Assembly: GCA_024280775.1 (NCBI GenBank)
Contig: JAJRPM010000013.1
Location: 62,001 to 126,000, forward strand
Length of the DNA stretch: 64,000 nt
Direction: 5' to 3'
Source of the DNA: Candidatus Zixiibacteriota bacterium
GTDB lineage: Bacteria; Zixibacteria; MSB-5A5; GN15; JACZUZ01
Position 1 is the stretch's first letter. Every line of letters begins with the position of its first letter. Made by a program: the position numbers and the translations under genes. The notes under the pieces were generated by a model. It did no database searches, was not told where the DNA came from, and saw only the letters and a program-made list of their open reading frames with translations. Of this stretch, positions 33,860-42,844 are shown in pieces.

Positions 33860-35179
33860 TTACTCTGACCTGTCAATTGACATTTCTGCATCCGCCAGTT
33901 TCCGAAGAGCCTCCGAACCGGCAGTTATTAACAAATCAAATAACTCCTCAGAGGAATTGAAGTCAAGCGACTCACCACTTTCGCTCAAATCAACTGCAAA
34001 CACACCAGGCGATTTACCAACTTTCAACTCACCTAAACTCTCGCTAAGCCCCAGCGCCCCAGCGCCTCCGGTTGTCGCAAGCGAGAAAAGAGTTTCTCGT
34101 GAGGTCTCAGGAAACATTGAGCGCAACTGCCGCATTTCTGCGAATAAATCCAAATCATTATTCGACCCCAAAGAATCTGTGCCCAGCGCCAACGGTATTC
34201 CGCGCTCAATAAATTTCTCCAACGGCGCAACTCCCACATCTATATAGGCATTAGAAGCAGGGCAAAGAACCACAGTAGCCCCGCTTTGCGCTATAGTCTC
34301 AATATCCAAATCATCTACCTGCACCGCATGAATCAACAGCATTCCGGAATTCAAAACTCCCAGTGAATGCAAATACTGAATCGGCGAACACCCAGGCGGC
34401 TCCCAATCCGCATCATCCTTGCCGATTTCCCGCAAGCGCTCTCTCCAAGGACCAGAACCATCTTGCAACAAACGAACCTCTTCTATGTTCTCGGCAACGT
34501 GAATACTAGATCGCCCCGATACGCCGGCAAGCAACTGAATCAATTCAGCGCTACAAGAATAGGAAGCGTGCGGCGCCGGATGTAGTGACAATCTATCGTT
34601 GTCAGCAACCAAGCTCTCGACCTCAGCTAGGTCATTCTGCAATTCTTCAATCACCAGATCGGCAAGCGAACTCGGAAAACCCAAGCGCTCCACAAAAAAT
34701 CTGCAAATCATTCCCGAATCAATAATTGGTTGCAAAGAAAGAAAATCATTAGCGATCTCACCAATAGCTACAATGCCTGTATCCTGCATACGATTCAAAG
34801 CCGACTGTATGTCCGCTTTGCGCTCTGCATCACTGCGAGTTTCACGCGCAGAAAGCGCCGCCTTCACCCACTCCACCATAGAACCGGATTCAAAGCTTAG
34901 TTTGGATTTAGCTGGAAAAGATACAGGAACCGGAAAGTTTGTATGAACGTGACAGTTTATCAACCCCGGAATCAGGGCGCTAGCGCCAAGATCAATTGTA
35001 TCTGTCTGTCCGCGCTTGGAGGCATCACCTACGGCTAGGTGCTCAGACTTCGTTCCAACAAACGTAATCTTTGAACCTCTCAGCGCAAGCGCCGCATCTT
35101 CGATAACCGCATCGGCTGTCACCAACCAACGCGAGTAATACACTTTGGAAGTGTCCAAACTGAGCGCCTGATTATCCAA
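33860..35179 (-). CDS. mqnX: Amidohydrolase, probable aminodeoxyfutalosine deaminase (MqnX-type)
   Basis: A 439-aa metal-dependent amidohydrolase of the SAH/MTA/guanine deaminase group. Metal and substrate motifs are NCHVHTNF (about residue 75), HPAPHASYS, SIHVAEN, LIHAVQV and LALGTDSLGSN. Within a futalosine cluster it most likely deaminates 6-amino-6-deoxyfutalosine, the MqnE product, to futalosine. The start shown is TTG 35179; a GTG at residue 14 is possible. It is 48 bp from mqnD and 3 bp from ubiX. Chlorohydrolase or SAH deaminase activity is the alternative reading. Confidence 0.82.
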   Translation of the reverse strand: MDNQALSLDTSKVYYSRWLVTADAVIEDAALALRGSKITFVGTKSEHLAVGDASKRGQTDTIDLGASALIPGLINCHVHTNFPVPVSFPAKSKLSFESGSMVEWVKAALSARETRSDAERKADIQSALNRMQDTGIVAIGEIANDFLSLQPIIDSGMICRFFVERLGFPSSLADLVIEELQNDLAEVESLVADNDRLSLHPAPHASYSCSAELIQLLAGVSGRSSIHVAENIEEVRLLQDGSGPWRERLREIGKDDADWEPPGCSPIQYLHSLGVLNSGMLLIHAVQVDDLDIETIAQSGATVVLCPASNAYIDVGVAPLEKFIERGIPLALGTDSLGSNNDLDLFAEMRQLRSMFPETSRETLFSLATTGGAGALGLSESLGELKVGKSPGVFAVDLSESGESLDFNSSEELFDLLITAGSEALRKLADAEMSIDRSE

Positions 35180-35227
35180 AAGTGAGTCTTTAGTTTTTGA
35201 TTTGAAAAAACGACTAGCCGAGGCGCG

Positions 35228-36118
35228 CTAAACGAAATCGAGCTTGAAACTCTCAGAAATCATTCCAGCGGCTTCACCCTCTTGCAGGAACAGCCGAATC
35301 GCCTCTCTGCCGTCGGCGCCATAATCCAATGTGTAGTCATTGACATACATCCCGATAAACTTGTCAGCGAGAGGAATATCCAAACCGCGTCCGAATTCCA
35401 GCGCATACGCCACTGCCTCTTCGCGATGATCCAATGAATACTGAATTGACTCTTTGAGCACCCGGGAGAGGTCGCGAATTTTCTGCTCGCCAAGATCACG
35501 ACGCACACAATTACCACCGAGCGGCAATGGCAGGCCGCTGGTTTTCTTATTCCACCAAACACCCAAATCCAAAACCGACTTCAATCCACTCTGAGCGTAG
35601 GTCAACTGCCCTTCATGAATAATCAACCCCGCGTCAACCTCACCTGAAGTGACAGCCGGTATTATCTCATCAAAGGGAATAACTTTGTACTTGTAAGTTC
35701 CGATAGCCAACTTTAAAGCCAAGAACGCCGAAGTCTTCAAACCCGGAACCGCAATCGTCATTGAGTTCAAATCCTCAACAGTTTTCTGCTCGGTGCAAAC
35801 TACCATCGGGCCATAATTATCACCCATAGAACCGCCCGAACCCAGCAAAGCATACTTATCTGCAATCCCCGGAAACGCATGAATAGAAACCGCAGTGATT
35901 TCAAGCTCGCCCTTAAGCGCACGTTGATTCAAAGTCTCAATGTCATCAAGCACATGCTCAAACTCAAACCCGGCGCTATCAATCAATCCCTTAGCCAATG
36001 CATAAAACATAAACGCATCATCAGGGTCCGGCGAATGTCCCAAACGAATGTGGGTCTTGGTCGGGACAGCGCTTGCTGTACCGTTTGCTGATTGCATTGA
36101 GCCTGGTTCGACACTCAT
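35228..36118 (-). CDS. mqnD: 1,4-dihydroxy-6-naphthoate synthase MqnD
   Basis: Opens cyclic dehypoxanthinyl futalosine to 1,4-dihydroxy-6-naphthoate. The 296-aa protein has the periplasmic-binding-protein fold of the family: RLGHSPDPDDAFMFYALA near residues 24-41, VSIHAFPGIADKYALLGSGGSMGDNYGPMVV, and PLPLGGNCVRRDLG. It has no signal peptide and acts in the cytoplasm. It follows mqnC after a 270-bp gap filled with repeats, which may split the cluster into two transcripts. Confidence 0.96.
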   Translation of the reverse strand: MSVEPGSMQSANGTASAVPTKTHIRLGHSPDPDDAFMFYALAKGLIDSAGFEFEHVLDDIETLNQRALKGELEITAVSIHAFPGIADKYALLGSGGSMGDNYGPMVVCTEQKTVEDLNSMTIAVPGLKTSAFLALKLAIGTYKYKVIPFDEIIPAVTSGEVDAGLIIHEGQLTYAQSGLKSVLDLGVWWNKKTSGLPLPLGGNCVRRDLGEQKIRDLSRVLKESIQYSLDHREEAVAYALEFGRGLDIPLADKFIGMYVNDYTLDYGADGREAIRLFLQEGEAAGMISESFKLDFV

Positions 36119-36179
36119 AGTCTTATATATCCTGTAACAAAGTTTTTCTTATCTAAGTTTTTTATGTGTTTTTGTATCT

Positions 36180-36308
36180 GTAGGTCGGGTTCCGAAGTCA
36201 CATTCATGTGACGTAGAAACCCGACAATCTTTGATTCAAATGATATATATCGTTGACGCTATCGTCGGGTTTCTTGCTCGCTGTCGCTCACGCGGAACCC
36301 GACCTACG
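36180..36308. repeat. GTCGGGTT/AACCCGAC hairpin repeat, copies 2 and 3
   Basis: Copy 2 (36180-36227) has arms TAGGTCGGGTTCCG and GTAGAAACCCGACA with a CACATTCATGTG centre. Copy 3 (36264-36308) lies in the opposite orientation with arms GTCGGGTTTC and GGAACCCGACCTACG. Both match the copies at 245-291 and 62761-62809. Confidence 0.8.
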
Positions 36309-36360
36309 AGCGGGGCTCGACCTACGAGCGAGGCCCGACCTACGAGCGAGGCCCGACCTA
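36300..36360. repeat. 18-nt tandem repeat
   Basis: About 3.5 units of CGACCTACGAGCGAGGCC grow out of the arm of hairpin copy 3. The pattern suggests slippage-type duplication of the repeat end. Confidence 0.8.
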
Positions 36361-36388
36361 CAAAATACTAGGCGCTTCCAACTTGGAA

Positions 36389-37510
36389 TTAGGCGGTAAC
36401 AGCCTCGGAAAGTCGGGGCGCTCCCTTTGCAAGTGTATCCTTGGGAGGAAAGGCCTCATAGCTATCGTCACGCAATTTCGGCGCAAACCCCGCCTCAGTA
36501 ATCAAGCGCCTGATTTCTTCTTCGCCGACAATATTATCAGTCCCTGCGGCGGAGACCACATTCTCTTCAATCATCGTAGAGCCAAAATCATCAGCCCCGA
36601 ATGACAGTGACAACTGCCCAATCTCCGAACCCTGCGTGACATACGAAAGTTGCACATGTTGAAAGTTGTCCAGAAAAATCCGCGCCAGCGCCAATGTCCG
36701 CAGATAATCCCATGAATCAGTTTCCTCAATACGGCGCTCCAGCGCCGTATTCCCCGGCTGAAATGTCCAGGGAATAAAAGAAGTAAACCCGCCGGTTTCA
36801 TCCTGCAAATCACGAATCCGCCCAAGATGCTCTACTCGCTCGGCCAATGACTCACCCACTCCCAACATCATAGTCGCAGTAGTAGGCAATGCGCGCGCAT
36901 GACTCTCGCGCATAACATCTATCCATTCTTCGGGAGAGCGCTTATGCGGCGAAATCCGCTTACGTGTCGACTCAGTCAAAATCTCCGCGCCACCACCGGG
37001 CATCGAATCCATCCCAGCCTCAATCAGCCGGTCTAATGTCTCACCAACTGACAGCTTAGAAACTTCGGTAATATGCAACACTTCCGGTGGCCCCAGCGCG
37101 TGATTACGAATCTTGTGGTTGGCTTTGATGTGACGAAACATCTTTTCATAAAACTCTATATCGAGTTTCTCATTATGTCCGCCCTGCAACAGAATTCTCG
37201 AGGCGCCGAGCTCCAGCGCCTCGTCTATCTTCTTTGAGATTTCCTCAAAGGACAAAGTATAGGAACCGTCCTGCTTCTCAGTGCGATAGAAAGCGCAGAA
37301 CTTGCAAAACACATTACATATATTAGTGTAATTGATATTGCGATCTATAATGTAAGTGACAACTCGCTCGGGATTCTTCTTGAATCTCACAAAATTAGCC
37401 AGACGCCCCAACTCATGTAACGACATCGACTCAAATGCCAACAGCGCCTCATCGGCGTTAATACGCTCGCTCGCTAATATCTTCGCGGAAATTTTCTCAA
37501 GGGAAATCAT
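36389..37510 (-). CDS. mqnC: Cyclic dehypoxanthinyl futalosine synthase MqnC (radical SAM)
   Basis: A radical SAM enzyme that cyclises dehypoxanthinyl futalosine. The 373-aa protein has the 4Fe-4S motif CNVFCKFC (about residues 62-69) after INYTNI, then LLQGGHNEKLDIEFYE, a PGGGAEIL motif and FIPWTFQPGNTALE, all MqnC-specific. It is 8 bp downstream of mqnA, and MqnE is the related enzyme at the head of the same cluster. Its substrate normally comes from futalosine hydrolase MqnB, which is absent here. Confidence 0.97.
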   Translation of the reverse strand: MISLEKISAKILASERINADEALLAFESMSLHELGRLANFVRFKKNPERVVTYIIDRNINYTNICNVFCKFCAFYRTEKQDGSYTLSFEEISKKIDEALELGASRILLQGGHNEKLDIEFYEKMFRHIKANHKIRNHALGPPEVLHITEVSKLSVGETLDRLIEAGMDSMPGGGAEILTESTRKRISPHKRSPEEWIDVMRESHARALPTTATMMLGVGESLAERVEHLGRIRDLQDETGGFTSFIPWTFQPGNTALERRIEETDSWDYLRTLALARIFLDNFQHVQLSYVTQGSEIGQLSLSFGADDFGSTMIEENVVSAAGTDNIVGEEEIRRLITEAGFAPKLRDDSYEAFPPKDTLAKGAPRLSEAVTA

Positions 37511-37518
37511 AAGAGAAG

Positions 37519-38328
37519 TCAGACTACAGTAGGCCCAACAGTCATATACATCCGAATCTTATCAGTAGGAATCATACCATACTTGTAGGCCAAATCAATA
37601 AAGGTCTTGATACCCATATGATCACGTTGCTCAAGCTCAAAGTGTAGCTTACGATACAGGTAGTCATCAACATTGATGAGCTTCCCGGTCAATTTGCTCG
37701 CCTCATGCACCAGCAACTCACGCTCGCGCAAATTATCCTGCAGGCGACCAATAAGTAAATCCGAATAACGCTCCAAAACTTCCTCAGTGCGAGCCGCCCA
37801 TACGCCAAAGACAAATGGCATACCTGTCTCACGAAACCACGCCTCGCCCAAATCAATCTGGTCCGCGGTATCAGTCTCAAATGCCCGGTCACCAATTACA
37901 ATTTCGCCTTCCTCAGAATCAGCATCAGCAATCAAATCTCTGCCAAACTCTACATTGAACAACAATCGCGCCAGCAAATTCGAAGTCCCCGACGCCGGAT
38001 CCGGCTTGTAGGTCTTCATCAATTTCAAATCAGTGTTGTACACAAATTTGACTGAAGTAACCGGCCCGCGACAAGCAATACCCACATCGCCCAAAAACGG
38101 CCAGCTATTCGATACCGCGGTCACCAGCGGAACCAAAGCCAAATCCACCTTGCCGCTATCAAGCAACGAGGCGCACTCCGACGGCGAACCCAAATAGCGT
38201 CTCTGCCCGGGCAGAGCCTCTTCAAGACCACGAATCAATGGATAGGCGTTCAGAAATTTTATCCCCGCCCAACTTCGCGGTCTGCCATGCTCCTGCTCAC
38301 CTTCAGAATTCATATAACGGATATTCAT
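37519..38328 (-). CDS. mqnA: Chorismate dehydratase MqnA
   Basis: Dehydrates chorismate to 3-[(1-carboxyvinyl)oxy]benzoate, the entry step of the futalosine route. The 269-aa protein shows the family pattern IKFLNAYPLIRGLEE near residues 24-38, SGKVDLALVPLV, CRGPVTSVKFVYN and FVFGVWAAR. It lies 18 bp after mqnE and 8 bp before mqnC, so the three first enzymes are translated from one message. A second ATG five codons in is an equally possible start. Confidence 0.95.
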   Translation of the reverse strand: MNIRYMNSEGEQEHGRPRSWAGIKFLNAYPLIRGLEEALPGQRRYLGSPSECASLLDSGKVDLALVPLVTAVSNSWPFLGDVGIACRGPVTSVKFVYNTDLKLMKTYKPDPASGTSNLLARLLFNVEFGRDLIADADSEEGEIVIGDRAFETDTADQIDLGEAWFRETGMPFVFGVWAARTEEVLERYSDLLIGRLQDNLRERELLVHEASKLTGKLINVDDYLYRKLHFELEQRDHMGIKTFIDLAYKYGMIPTDKIRMYMTVGPTVV

Positions 38329-38346
38329 CTTCTCTTTTTTCTAAAA

Positions 38347-39474
38347 TCAGGCGTCCAATGCCGCTAGCGTTTCTTTCGTATCTGCGCTCACCCACTCGGG
38401 GATATTATACAGCGCATCACGTTCCTGCGGCCTGCGTCCCACATTTTCAATCATCTTCTGCAAACGCGACGCGGTGACCGACATAGCTGTCGCCGCTCCG
38501 GCGCGATGATATATCTTTTCCTGAATCACCGTACCGTCAATATCATTGGCCCCAAATGCCAGCGAGACCTGAGCGAGACGTTCGCCCATCAATATCCAAT
38601 ACGCCTTAATGTGCTCAAAGTTATCCAACATCAACCGCGAAACCGCAACCGTCTTCAAAATCTCCGGTGCGCTCGGATTATGCTCAACCTCAAGATCATT
38701 GTTATCAGCATGATACGCCAGCGGAATAAATGCCTGAAAGCCCCCGGTCTTATCCTGCAATTTGCGCAACAAGTCCAAATGCACCACCCGCTCTTCGTAC
38801 GTCTCAATATGCCCAAAAAGCATGGTCGCATTGGTCTTGATACCATTCTCATGGCAAATCTGCGCCACTTCCAACCAGCGATGCGCCCCCGCCTTATGCT
38901 TGAACATATAACTATGCAATCTGTTCGAGAAAACTTCAGCGCCGCCGCCCGGGCAGGCGTCAAGTCCAGCGTCCTTCAACTCCGCGAGAATATCCTCCAC
39001 CGGACGCTTATACTTACGCGCGAAAAAGTCCAACTCGACCATAGTGAATGCTTTGACATGAGTCTGCGGACGAGCCGCCTTAATCCGGCTAATCATCTCC
39101 GGGTAATAGTCCCACGGGATTTTACCATTACACCCGCCGACAATATGCACCTCAGCGAGGTTACCCGGATAGGCTAAAATCTCATCAACTGTCCGCTCAT
39201 GACTATAAACATAGCCATCCTCAGGCTTTATCCGCGAAAAAGCGCAAAACTTACAGCCCACAGCGCAAATATCCGTGTAATTGACGTGCATATTCCGCAC
39301 CCAATACACCGTATCGCCAGCCTTACGCTCTCTAGCTACATCAGCGACATAGCCAATCCCCGGCAAATCATCGCTCTCAAAGAGCGTCAATCCGTCTTCC
39401 CGGTCTAATCGTATGCCGTTCTGTACCTTATCAAGAATCGGCGCCAGGCGTTTATCTGTCAGCGAAGCATCCAT
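38347..39474 (-). CDS. mqnE: Aminofutalosine synthase MqnE (radical SAM)
   Basis: A radical SAM enzyme that joins the MqnA product with the adenosyl group of SAM to give 6-amino-6-deoxyfutalosine. The 375-aa protein has CAVGCKFCAFSR (about residues 70-81, 4Fe-4S), VHIVGGCNGKIPWDYY, CPGGGAEVFS and FIPLAYHADNN, which separate MqnE from MqnC. The ATG at 39474 was preferred to a TTG thirteen codons upstream because an AGGTG sequence precedes it and the family normally starts here. It is the first gene of the cluster. Confidence 0.96.
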   Translation of the reverse strand: MDASLTDKRLAPILDKVQNGIRLDREDGLTLFESDDLPGIGYVADVARERKAGDTVYWVRNMHVNYTDICAVGCKFCAFSRIKPEDGYVYSHERTVDEILAYPGNLAEVHIVGGCNGKIPWDYYPEMISRIKAARPQTHVKAFTMVELDFFARKYKRPVEDILAELKDAGLDACPGGGAEVFSNRLHSYMFKHKAGAHRWLEVAQICHENGIKTNATMLFGHIETYEERVVHLDLLRKLQDKTGGFQAFIPLAYHADNNDLEVEHNPSAPEILKTVAVSRLMLDNFEHIKAYWILMGERLAQVSLAFGANDIDGTVIQEKIYHRAGAATAMSVTASRLQKMIENVGRRPQERDALYNIPEWVSADTKETLAALDA

Positions 39475-39585
39475 ACCGGCACCTATGAAAACAATTTTCC
39501 CCCTCAAAAGCAAGAGAAGCCTGGGGGAATAGTAGAATATGCGATGGGCCTGTTCTAGACCAATTGATGAGACAGGAATGGAAGA

Positions 39586-41349
39586 TTACCTCTCATCCCC
39601 GACAATCGAGGTTTCCTCCATCAAGACGCCATTCTTCCATTGTTGCTCGGCAGAGGCAATCCCGCTAGAATCGAAAACCTCCCATTTACCCACTTTGAGT
39701 CCATTGTAGCTCACAGGGCCCGAAGAGGATTTCAATTCATTACGATCAAACAATTTCTTGTAAGCGACCTCGCCAGTCAACCGGTCTCTTGCAGCAGAAA
39801 AGTCAGTTTCACTTGATTTAGTTCCCTGCGGTCTCCACTCGACCCAGATTCCAACCTTAAGTCTTCCTACATATTGACCCTCAAGCTTCTTAGATGAATT
39901 TGGGTAGTATTCAACATAGGACCTCTTGCGGCGATCATGTCGAAATTCGCGCTCTGATTTTCGAGTACCATCCACATACCATTCAAGTTCAAATCCGAAC
40001 TCCAACTCCCCGGAGTTGACTTTTCGTATTGAATCCGCCATACGCATCAGAGAATCTCGAACCGGTGAGTAACCTCTTCTTGGTCTCCAGATGAATTCCT
40101 GAACAGAGTCAACCCTTCTTTCATAAGAGATTTGACCCGTCTCATACCATCTTTTTACAATACGTGGCTCAGAACCTCTACAGGACTCTAGCCGAATCTG
40201 GCCAGATTCATACCAAACTCTGTGACACAATGTACCATCATATTCCTGTTCAGATGAGATCTGACCATTCTTAAACCAATGCTTCTCGACTTCTACCTTA
40301 CGATTGTCTTCATAGTGAACTTCAGAAGACATCACTCCATCAGCAAACCACGTAAACCAAGCGCCTTGTTTCTTACCATCCAAATACTCTTGATAACTGG
40401 CTTTTTGCCCATTGGCATACCACAATGTTCCAGTTCCATTTTCATAGGAACCACTGTCAATCAAGTTCCCTTTAACGTCATACCTAGTCCACAAACCATG
40501 CGGCAAATCATGACGATAGCCGATAACCGAAGATTCTCTTCCGTCTAGGTACCATTCACGATGTATACCTTCCTTCTTCCCCTCAGAGTATTCAGCCTGT
40601 ATTAAGAGCTTTCCATTATCACTCCACCTGCGCAACAGTCCATGCGGCCTACCCATTTTCCGTGACATCTCAAACGTCAATCTTCCTTCTTCTGACCAAC
40701 CTTGCTGTAAACCATGCTTCCTCAGAATCCCCAGCGAATCAAAACGCTCAATCCATTTCGATGATACAGCGCCCGATTCATAAAACTTTGCGCGTTCAAA
40801 TTCCCAACCCAACGGATTGACTAACTCCGTAATATCTTCACCCGGATACACTCCCACAGTATCGGTCAATTCAATACCACTGTAGTCATTCTCAACTTGT
40901 ACACAATACACAACTCCGCCATCAAGCGTCGGCTTGGAAAAACAGATTCCACTGTCAATTTGTAACTGACGTGACCTAATCATCTTGTCATCCCAATTGA
41001 ATTTGGCAAAATCATATTCCTCGGAGAAAAAGAGAAAATCGCTTCCAAGTGTCATACTTAAAGCAGTGTCACTCGAAAGTGTATCGAGAGCGAACAGAAA
41101 ATATCGTCCGCGCCCTGTAGTCCCATCAGTTCTTATCGTCGTAGTCCAAAGCGTATCACCTGGACTCATCTCTGCCAAATACAACTTGATGTGACTCCCA
41201 CGCCCCCAATTATCAACCATGATTCGAAGCCGAACCTTCGGTTCAGATGTAAGCTGACAGGATGAAACTGCTAATACTCCTATCAGCACACCAAAGACTA
41301 ATCTCACAATCAGAGGCGCAAGGCCGTATATACGTTTCCCCTTGAACAT
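39586..41349 (-). CDS. Lipoprotein with YwqK/MORN_2-type repeats
   Basis: A 587-aa predicted lipoprotein. The signal segment ends in a lipobox (VLAVSSC, Cys near residue 31). The first part (to about 190) is a beta-rich domain without a recognised family. The rest is a series of YwqK-type repeats of about 22-25 residues with the form G-x-W-x-x-W-x-x-G-x-x-x-x-x-x-x-Y: RRWSDNGKLLIQAEY, REWYLDGRESSVIGY, LWYANGQKASYQEY, TWFADGVMSSEVHY, KHWFKNGQISSEQEY and others. YwqK-like repeat proteins are often called antitoxins by association, but most have no shown function. An ATG at 41349 was chosen over a TTG five codons upstream. The gene stands alone next to a palindromic repeat. Confidence 0.75.
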   Translation of the reverse strand: MFKGKRIYGLAPLIVRLVFGVLIGVLAVSSCQLTSEPKVRLRIMVDNWGRGSHIKLYLAEMSPGDTLWTTTIRTDGTTGRGRYFLFALDTLSSDTALSMTLGSDFLFFSEEYDFAKFNWDDKMIRSRQLQIDSGICFSKPTLDGGVVYCVQVENDYSGIELTDTVGVYPGEDITELVNPLGWEFERAKFYESGAVSSKWIERFDSLGILRKHGLQQGWSEEGRLTFEMSRKMGRPHGLLRRWSDNGKLLIQAEYSEGKKEGIHREWYLDGRESSVIGYRHDLPHGLWTRYDVKGNLIDSGSYENGTGTLWYANGQKASYQEYLDGKKQGAWFTWFADGVMSSEVHYEDNRKVEVEKHWFKNGQISSEQEYDGTLCHRVWYESGQIRLESCRGSEPRIVKRWYETGQISYERRVDSVQEFIWRPRRGYSPVRDSLMRMADSIRKVNSGELEFGFELEWYVDGTRKSEREFRHDRRKRSYVEYYPNSSKKLEGQYVGRLKVGIWVEWRPQGTKSSETDFSAARDRLTGEVAYKKLFDRNELKSSSGPVSYNGLKVGKWEVFDSSGIASAEQQWKNGVLMEETSIVGDER

Positions 41350-41472
41350 CAGGCAATATTCCAAAAGTTTCAGTTTCCTTGAGAGAGAGGATGTTTCATA
41401 AACATAGTATCTGTACCCTAATCTTGCAAGACTTTTGTATACGCCCTATAGGCCAAGTTCATCTAATAAAAT

Positions 41473-41552
41473 GTCATGCTGAGCGAAGCGAAGTATCTTG
41501 TTGGACATTAGCAGGATAACCAGAACAGATTCTTCGCTTCACTCAGAATGAC
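41473..41552. repeat. 80-bp palindromic repeat element, copy 2
   Basis: Starts GTCATGCTGAGCGAAGCGAAG and ends CTTCGCTTCACTCAGAATGAC. It lies between two lipoprotein genes. Its length and ends match copy 3 almost exactly. Confidence 0.9.
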
Positions 41553-41595
41553 AATCACAGCTGATGCACACCCGGTCATGAGACCACCATACAGT

Positions 41596-42258
41596 CTACA
41601 TGATTCGATAGTCCAACAAAGTCCAAATCTCATTTATTACTATGCGAACCCCGCCACCATCATTCAGATTGTAAACCTCACGGCGTCCAATGATTCCGAC
41701 ATTCGGCGCTACAAGCGTAATCGTCCATCCCCCGTTTCCTTCAAATCCAGTTGACCATCCACGTTCAATCACAGCCGAGCCAGGAAAGCTCCCCGCTGGC
41801 GCGCTCATCCGCCCTACTCCAGTTACCTTACTGGAATCGGACTCCTCTCCAGCTCTACCACTCCATGTCCGGCCTTTTTCAAAAGGAAGCACAAACTGCT
41901 CAACACGAACCAACCCGTTCCCCTGCCTTACAGTTATCGTATCACCAATAACTGTAACAGTATTAGAGAGCAATTCTCCTGTCGCTGAACTCGTAAGAGT
42001 CCAAACCCTTGGAACTTCGGGAGCGACAACTGAATCGGGGCCAGTCACAGAAATAGTCAACGTATCAATCACGTTCGCCACAAGATCATTGCGCTCATAA
42101 ACCCACCAATTCCCCACCGTATTGGGAAATGGATTTGCCACCGGCTGAGGCGGCGACGGTTGCGACTCATTAACACCACAGCCGGAAACAACTATGCAAA
42201 ACGCAACAGCCATCCCCATTATGATTCTAGCTGTTATGATTTTAGCTATGCTTTTCAT
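41596..42258 (-). CDS. Hypothetical lipoprotein
   Basis: A 220-aa predicted lipoprotein with a signal peptide ending in a lipobox (CIVVSGC, Cys at about residue 27) and a Pro-rich linker. An extracytoplasmic beta-rich domain follows (NPFPNTVGNWWVYERND, VLPFEKGRTWSG, VAPNVGIIGRREVYN). The GNWWVYE opening is seen in several small exported proteins of FCB bacteria. I do not recognise a named family or function. It is flanked on both sides by copies of the 80-bp repeat. Confidence 0.7.
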   Translation of the reverse strand: MKSIAKIITARIIMGMAVAFCIVVSGCGVNESQPSPPQPVANPFPNTVGNWWVYERNDLVANVIDTLTISVTGPDSVVAPEVPRVWTLTSSATGELLSNTVTVIGDTITVRQGNGLVRVEQFVLPFEKGRTWSGRAGEESDSSKVTGVGRMSAPAGSFPGSAVIERGWSTGFEGNGGWTITLVAPNVGIIGRREVYNLNDGGGVRIVINEIWTLLDYRIM

Positions 42259-42382
42259 GAATCACCTCTCATGTGAATACATACTTATGTCTCTATAGAA
42301 ACCTAGGATATGTGCGTAAGGTTGTCAATATCTCGATTTGCCAAGATATTGACCTGAAGCAGAACTTAGAGATGGAAAGTTT

Positions 42383-42462
42383 GTCATGCTGAGCGAAGCG
42401 AAGTATCTTGCTAGACACCTGCAGAAAAACCGGAACAGATTCTTCTCTTCACCCAGAATGAC
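42383..42462. repeat. 80-bp palindromic repeat element, copy 3
   Basis: Same orientation and length as copy 2, with ends GTCATGCTGAGCGAAGCGAAG and CTTCACCCAGAATGAC. The centre differs at several positions, so the copies are not recent duplicates of the whole region. Confidence 0.9.
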
Positions 42463-42478
42463 AATCACAGCCCGGTAA

Positions 42479-42595
42479 GTCAAGTCTCCTTCTTGGGACT
42501 TGACATGTTAGCTAACAGATGAAATTACGGCTCACAAAGCTATCCACATAAGAGACTAAAAAAGTCAAGTCCCTAAAAAGGGGACTTTACCTACA
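42479..42595. repeat. Pair of GTCAAGTCCC hairpins
   Basis: First hairpin: GTCAAGTCTCC (42479-42489) with GGGACTTGAC (42495-42504). Second: AGTCAAGTCCC and GGGGACTTTACC around 42563-42592. The two share the arm sequence and form direct and inverted copies of a third small repeat type. Confidence 0.65.
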
Positions 42596-42844
42596 GAGAT
42601 TCTTTTAACACAACCCACACAAAAACCCTACCAACCCCGCGCATAATCTCACCCACCCGCACAATAGACGGAACAGGAGCCGACAAACAAAATCGCTACC
42701 AAAGCAACACAGCAGCGCCCTAAATATGCCGAACGAACCCATTTCTGAGAGCAGTACATTGATTGTGATGAATTGTGATGAATTGTGAATCGCGAGAATC
42801 TAAGCTGGCAAGAACGACTGAAATATGGTCAAACTACACTAGCG

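Larger units (their letters stand above)
36119..36388. other. Repeat-filled gap inside the menaquinone cluster
   Basis: 270 bp between mqnC and mqnD. It contains two copies of the GTCGGGTT/AACCCGAC hairpin repeat (36180-36227, 36264-36308) and an 18-nt tandem repeat (CGACCTACGAGCGAGGCC, about 3.5 units, 36300-36360). No gene is seen. A promoter for mqnD would have to lie between the repeats and 36118. Confidence 0.7.
42259..42844. other. Repeat-rich intergenic region
   Basis: About 590 bp with no supported gene. It carries palindromic repeat copy 3 (42383-42462), a pair of GTCAAGTCCC-type hairpins (42479-42504 and 42564-42595) and a 10-nt tandem repeat (ATTGTGATGA, about 42760-42790) just before the dut stop codon. 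Confidence 0.7.

Noticed and set aside
36300-36360. CRISPR-like array
   Set aside because: Units are 18 nt, directly abutting without spacers, and derive from the neighbouring hairpin arm; no cas genes are present.
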